Shown piece after piece: positions 60,725-64,000 of a stretch of 64,000 nucleotides of DNA. The DNA is taken from positions 14,970,611-15,034,610 of the forward strand of contig CM050453.2 of the NCBI GenBank assembly GCA_027563935.2, read 5' to 3'. This DNA comes from Costus lasius. Lineage: Eukaryota; Streptophyta; Magnoliopsida; Zingiberales; Costaceae. The notes under the pieces were generated by a model, which was not told the origin of the DNA, ran no database searches, and saw only the letters and a program-made list of their open reading frames with translations. The translations under genes and the position numbers were made by a program. The stretch's first letter is position 1. Every line of letters starts with the position of its first letter.

Positions 60725-62255
60725 TCCTGCAAGCGGTTTTGGAGTAGTTCTGCTCGATTTGCTAATTGGACAATAGAGTAACGAATCCACGGGCTTTCAA
60801 TTGTAATGATTTACGTGTATGAATGTGTTGTAACAATTACGGTCATCGGTTAGCTAGGTTACTTTTTAACCTTTTTTTTTATATATAAACTAGGCTATTG
60901 ATTGATTTGTTGTTGTGGCTTGAGAATATGAACTTTTTTGGAACATGACCTTGCCATTAGAGCCGTCTTTTTCCATTTGGCTAAATATCTTTCTTTTTTG
61001 TTCAAAATAAGCCCTTGGATCTTTAAGCTTATTCAAGTTATATAGATGTACCACATGCTCTTCTAAGAAATATAAGAATAACAAAATATAGTAAACATAA
61101 GTTATTAATGTACTCAAACCATCTATTAAATTACAAAAGATTGTAGTTGGGTTTGACAAGTCGAAGGACACTATGAGGAATTTATAAAATCTCAATGGGT
61201 TATACAAGTTGTTTTTAATTCATCTCTGACCTTTTGACTTATCATTAACACAAATATATATTGACTTTGGTGAAGATTTATGCTTTTGTTAGCTTATCTA
61301 TCAAGTTCTAGATCCAAGGGATACGGTAATAACTTCAAACTATCATCTTTTCAGTGTACAATACACACTCAGAGAGACTCATTTTTTGTTTGTAGAAAAT
61401 TGCCTCAAAGAGTGCATCCGATTGATTTCTTAGTTTTTCTAATATGAGATGCTACATTTGATAGGTTGCATGTAGAGAGCGATGCGCACTAAGGATCAAT
61501 TTAGCCATATATCGTCAAAACTCTTTTAAGGTTTCCACTGCAAGTCTAAAGTATCCACATCATGCTTTCTTCCAATCTTGATCATTGTGTTCACTAGTGT
61601 CCCCTCCATGTCCTAGCCATTTTTGGCATAAAGCAACGGTTAATACTAAGTTCATTTTGCACTATCATTGCCCCCACCGTTTAGTTTGATGATATATGAA
61701 GCACCATGGAAATTTTGAAGCATGGGCAATTATCATCTCTGAGTAAATATACCATTAAGATGTATTATAATATATAAATTTATTCATTGAAGAAAATTGA
61801 TACCAAAAAAATAATATCGAAATCAATCATACAAGGCAATTCTGATACTTTTGTTGTCTATTTTAAAATTTGATTTAAATAAGAGCATCGAGAAGATACT
61901 TGGCATTTCTTAATTATAAATTTTGGAGAAGATTTTGGCACTAATAGAAGTGTTCATAACACTACATCAGTTAGTCATATGAGCAACTATGCCTTCAATC
62001 TTTTAACATAGTCACACTCAATACCAAATTCTAGATTGCAAGAGGATAGTGATATTTGGTGAATTTATAAAAGAGTCCTTTTATAAGATCAAAATTAAAA
62101 AATACAGTCAAATTACATGTCTTTATCATAAGAATTTTAATTTATATTATAAGTTTTTTTGTCTTACAAATCTTAATTTTTTAATAAAAAAAATATTGAA
62201 ATTAAGTATAAAATATCAATGGAATGTGCTATGAAGTACCCCCTTCATAATATTT
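60725..62255. other. Spacer between the two RING-CH genes
   Basis: The first part is the 3' UTR of gene 1. The rest is AT-rich, with a minus-strand frame at 60890-61207 that shows no recognisable product. No transposon ends were found. Confidence 0.45.
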
Positions 62256-62489
62256 TTACTCAGCGTCTCAGCCGACGCCCCCTTTCGTGGGTCGGTTTAT
62301 ATTGCAGTCGCCGCTCGGCTCGCCGTCACCTTCTCCCTCCATCGCCGCCCTTCTGGCCGACTAAGCCGTTTCAACCACGTCGATTCCCTCTGCCGTCTCC
62401 TCCTCTCGACCGTCCGCCGATCTCGTGCCGCCGCGTAGCCACCTGGTCTCACCAGATCGGCCTCCCACACTCCAATAGTCTTCGATTTG
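62256..62489 (+). other. Likely 5' UTR exon of RING-CH gene 2
   Basis: GC- and C-rich leader-like DNA ends at CTTCGATTTG with the donor GTAATT at 62490. The intron would end at TTGCTTTCAG (62760). A 6-codon upstream ATG frame (62773-62793) lies in the next exon, before the main ATG. Inferred from composition and splice words. Confidence 0.45.
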
Positions 62490-62846
62490 GTAATTTATTT
62501 TACTCCTCCGATGAACTAGATGACCCGATTATTGGGGGCAAAGAGAAATTCGTCAACTTGGGAGTTTGGATGCTTTCATTCCATCTCTGTCTTGTTAATT
62601 TGGAGCCACCAGTTTGTTTTCTTTCGCAATTTTCAGTAGAGTATCTTGTCATTAACTTGATACGACTAAAAACTATACGTCAGCCGAACAGATGTTAGTG
62701 GAACTTCGATGAGGTTACCTCTTTTGTAATATGGATGATATTTTCAACATGTTGCTTTCAGATCGTGCATAAATGCCGTGGCTACTTGCCTAGGAGCATG
62801 GTTCTGGGTTTCCTCGATCGAGCCTAGGGAAAATTATAATTTAACA

Positions 62847-64000
62847 ATGAGCCTCAAGGAAGAAAAGATGCAACCTCGAGATAATTGCACCAAGAAGAGG
62901 AATCCCTGCACTTCCACTAGTGATGAGAAGTTAGAAACATCACGGGCATCAAATTGTAGTACAGATAAGGATGCCGGTGTCATACTTTGCCGAGTTTGTC
63001 ATTGTTCTGAATCTGATATAAGAGGTGATGCTGCTTTGGAATTTTTAAATATTGTTCCTCCGTCACTAGAATTGGAAGAAATCGACATGAATGAAAATTT
63101 CAATGACAAACTTCCCGCAAAATGTACTGTAATGGGGGACATCGATAAGAAGAGTTCCGATAAGGCCAGTGACTTTGTCCAGTTTGTTGGTCCTGAAGGA
63201 GAGATATTTGTTTGCAGTGCTGATGTAGAATCAGGTTCATATCACAACACAATATTCAATCTAGGATGTTTGTGCAGAGATGATCTGGCTTATGCGCATT
63301 ATGCTTGTGCACTCAAGTGGTTTATAAACCGTGGTTGTACTGTATGTGAGATATGTGGAAGTGTAGCTAAGAATGTGCGACTAACAGACTTCAGAAAGGT
63401 TGTAGCATCTTTGAAGTACTATGAAGAACTAAGGAATAGAACTGTGACTGGGGAACCTGCTTGCGTACTCATGGAGGTTAATTCAAGTATTAATCCTGAT
63501 GCTTTAGCTGCTATTAGAAGGCAAAGGCTTACGGAGATATCATTGTGGTTCAATCTTCAGCATAATTCTACTACATTTTCTCAGGAAATGGTAGAAGAGT
63601 TGCCACACAGTCCAAGAGAAATGGTTATACGCACGGAGATACTAATAAACAAGTCAGCTTTGGAATTTGTAGGGATGTTGATTGCTATTTGTCTGGTCCT
63701 CGTTATTCTTTTGTGGTTTATTGCTCCTCGAGTTGGGAAGGTATGCGCTACCAGTGTGATGTTTTATCCCTTTGCACTATTGTTTGGTCGCTAGCAGATT
63801 GACAATTATGTTGTACCTGCCCACTAGTTAAACTTTGACAGTTTGTTCACATTCTTTTCCTTTCTCTATGTTTCTCATGCTTCAATAGTTTCTGCAATTG
63901 TGTCATTTATGTATTCGATTAAACTGCATTGTCTCCTTGAGTTACTTTATAAATATGCTATGGTTCTCTGAATAACAAGTTTCTTGTTTACATGCAGAAA
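62847..64000 (+). CDS. RING-CH (RINGv/MARCH-like) membrane E3 ubiquitin ligase 2, cut by window end
   Basis: The first coding exon (62847-63740) gives 298 residues. After a 257-bp intron (donor GTATGC, acceptor TTACATGCAG) the next exon starts at 63998 and leaves the window. The finger is complete: C48, C51, C141, C143, H151, C154, C167 and C170. A hydrophobic segment (about residues 272-293) ends the exon just as in gene 1, and residues around it (SALEFVGMLIAICLVLVILL) align well. The true start is the ATG at 62847; an upstream in-frame GTG is not used. The zinc-finger loop carries a lysine- and acid-rich stretch (about residues 81-112) that is absent from gene 1. The pair is a tandem duplication in the same orientation, about 2.1 kb apart. 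Confidence 0.87.

Overview
The window is nuclear DNA of a flowering plant. It has spliced genes with GT-AG introns, an SKP2-type F-box/LRR gene, a plant GATA factor, two RING-CH membrane E3 ligase genes, and a heavy load of plant transposons (hAT, Mutator-like, Ty3/gypsy Athila-type, Ty1/copia). The species cannot be named from the sequence.

Layout: 1-2075 is repeat-like DNA with a long TA microsatellite, followed by a 200-bp Mutator-like MITE (2085-2284, 9-bp target duplication). A complete four-exon SKP2-like gene lies on the minus strand (3263-5629). From about 6.1 to 12.2 kb is AT-rich DNA with two hAT-type MITEs that keep target duplications (6837-7247 and 8698-9197), a third degraded one, and a dispersed LTR-like repeat that recurs near 40.6 kb.

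The centre (12221-38443) is one hAT transposon with an 8-bp target duplication and a decayed transposase. A 22.8-kb Athila-type retrotransposon (15569-38400, duplication CCCAG) sits in its 3' end. Inside that element's protease region is a second Athila-type element (19208-29666, duplication TGTAC). This second element contains parts of a third one with gag and protease but no polymerase, plus a reverse-oriented foreign LTR fragment. A fourth LTR with its leader replaces the integrase core of the outer element. None of the nested elements looks able to move alone.

The right part (38.4-64 kb) returns to host DNA. It holds an apparently single-exon GATA factor (44727-45278) and a tandem pair of RING-CH genes (51934-60724 and 62847 to the window edge). 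The first RING-CH gene carries a young Ty1/copia element (52764-57825) in its first coding intron. That element has 137-bp LTRs differing at two positions, the duplication ATTAT, and one stop codon in an otherwise open polyprotein.

No tRNA, rRNA, CRISPR or organellar segment was recognised. The most unusual signals are structural: a stem-loop family shared by the Athila elements, palindrome arrays in their LTRs, a telobox-containing hairpin in the copia LTR, and MITE ends that are themselves palindromes.
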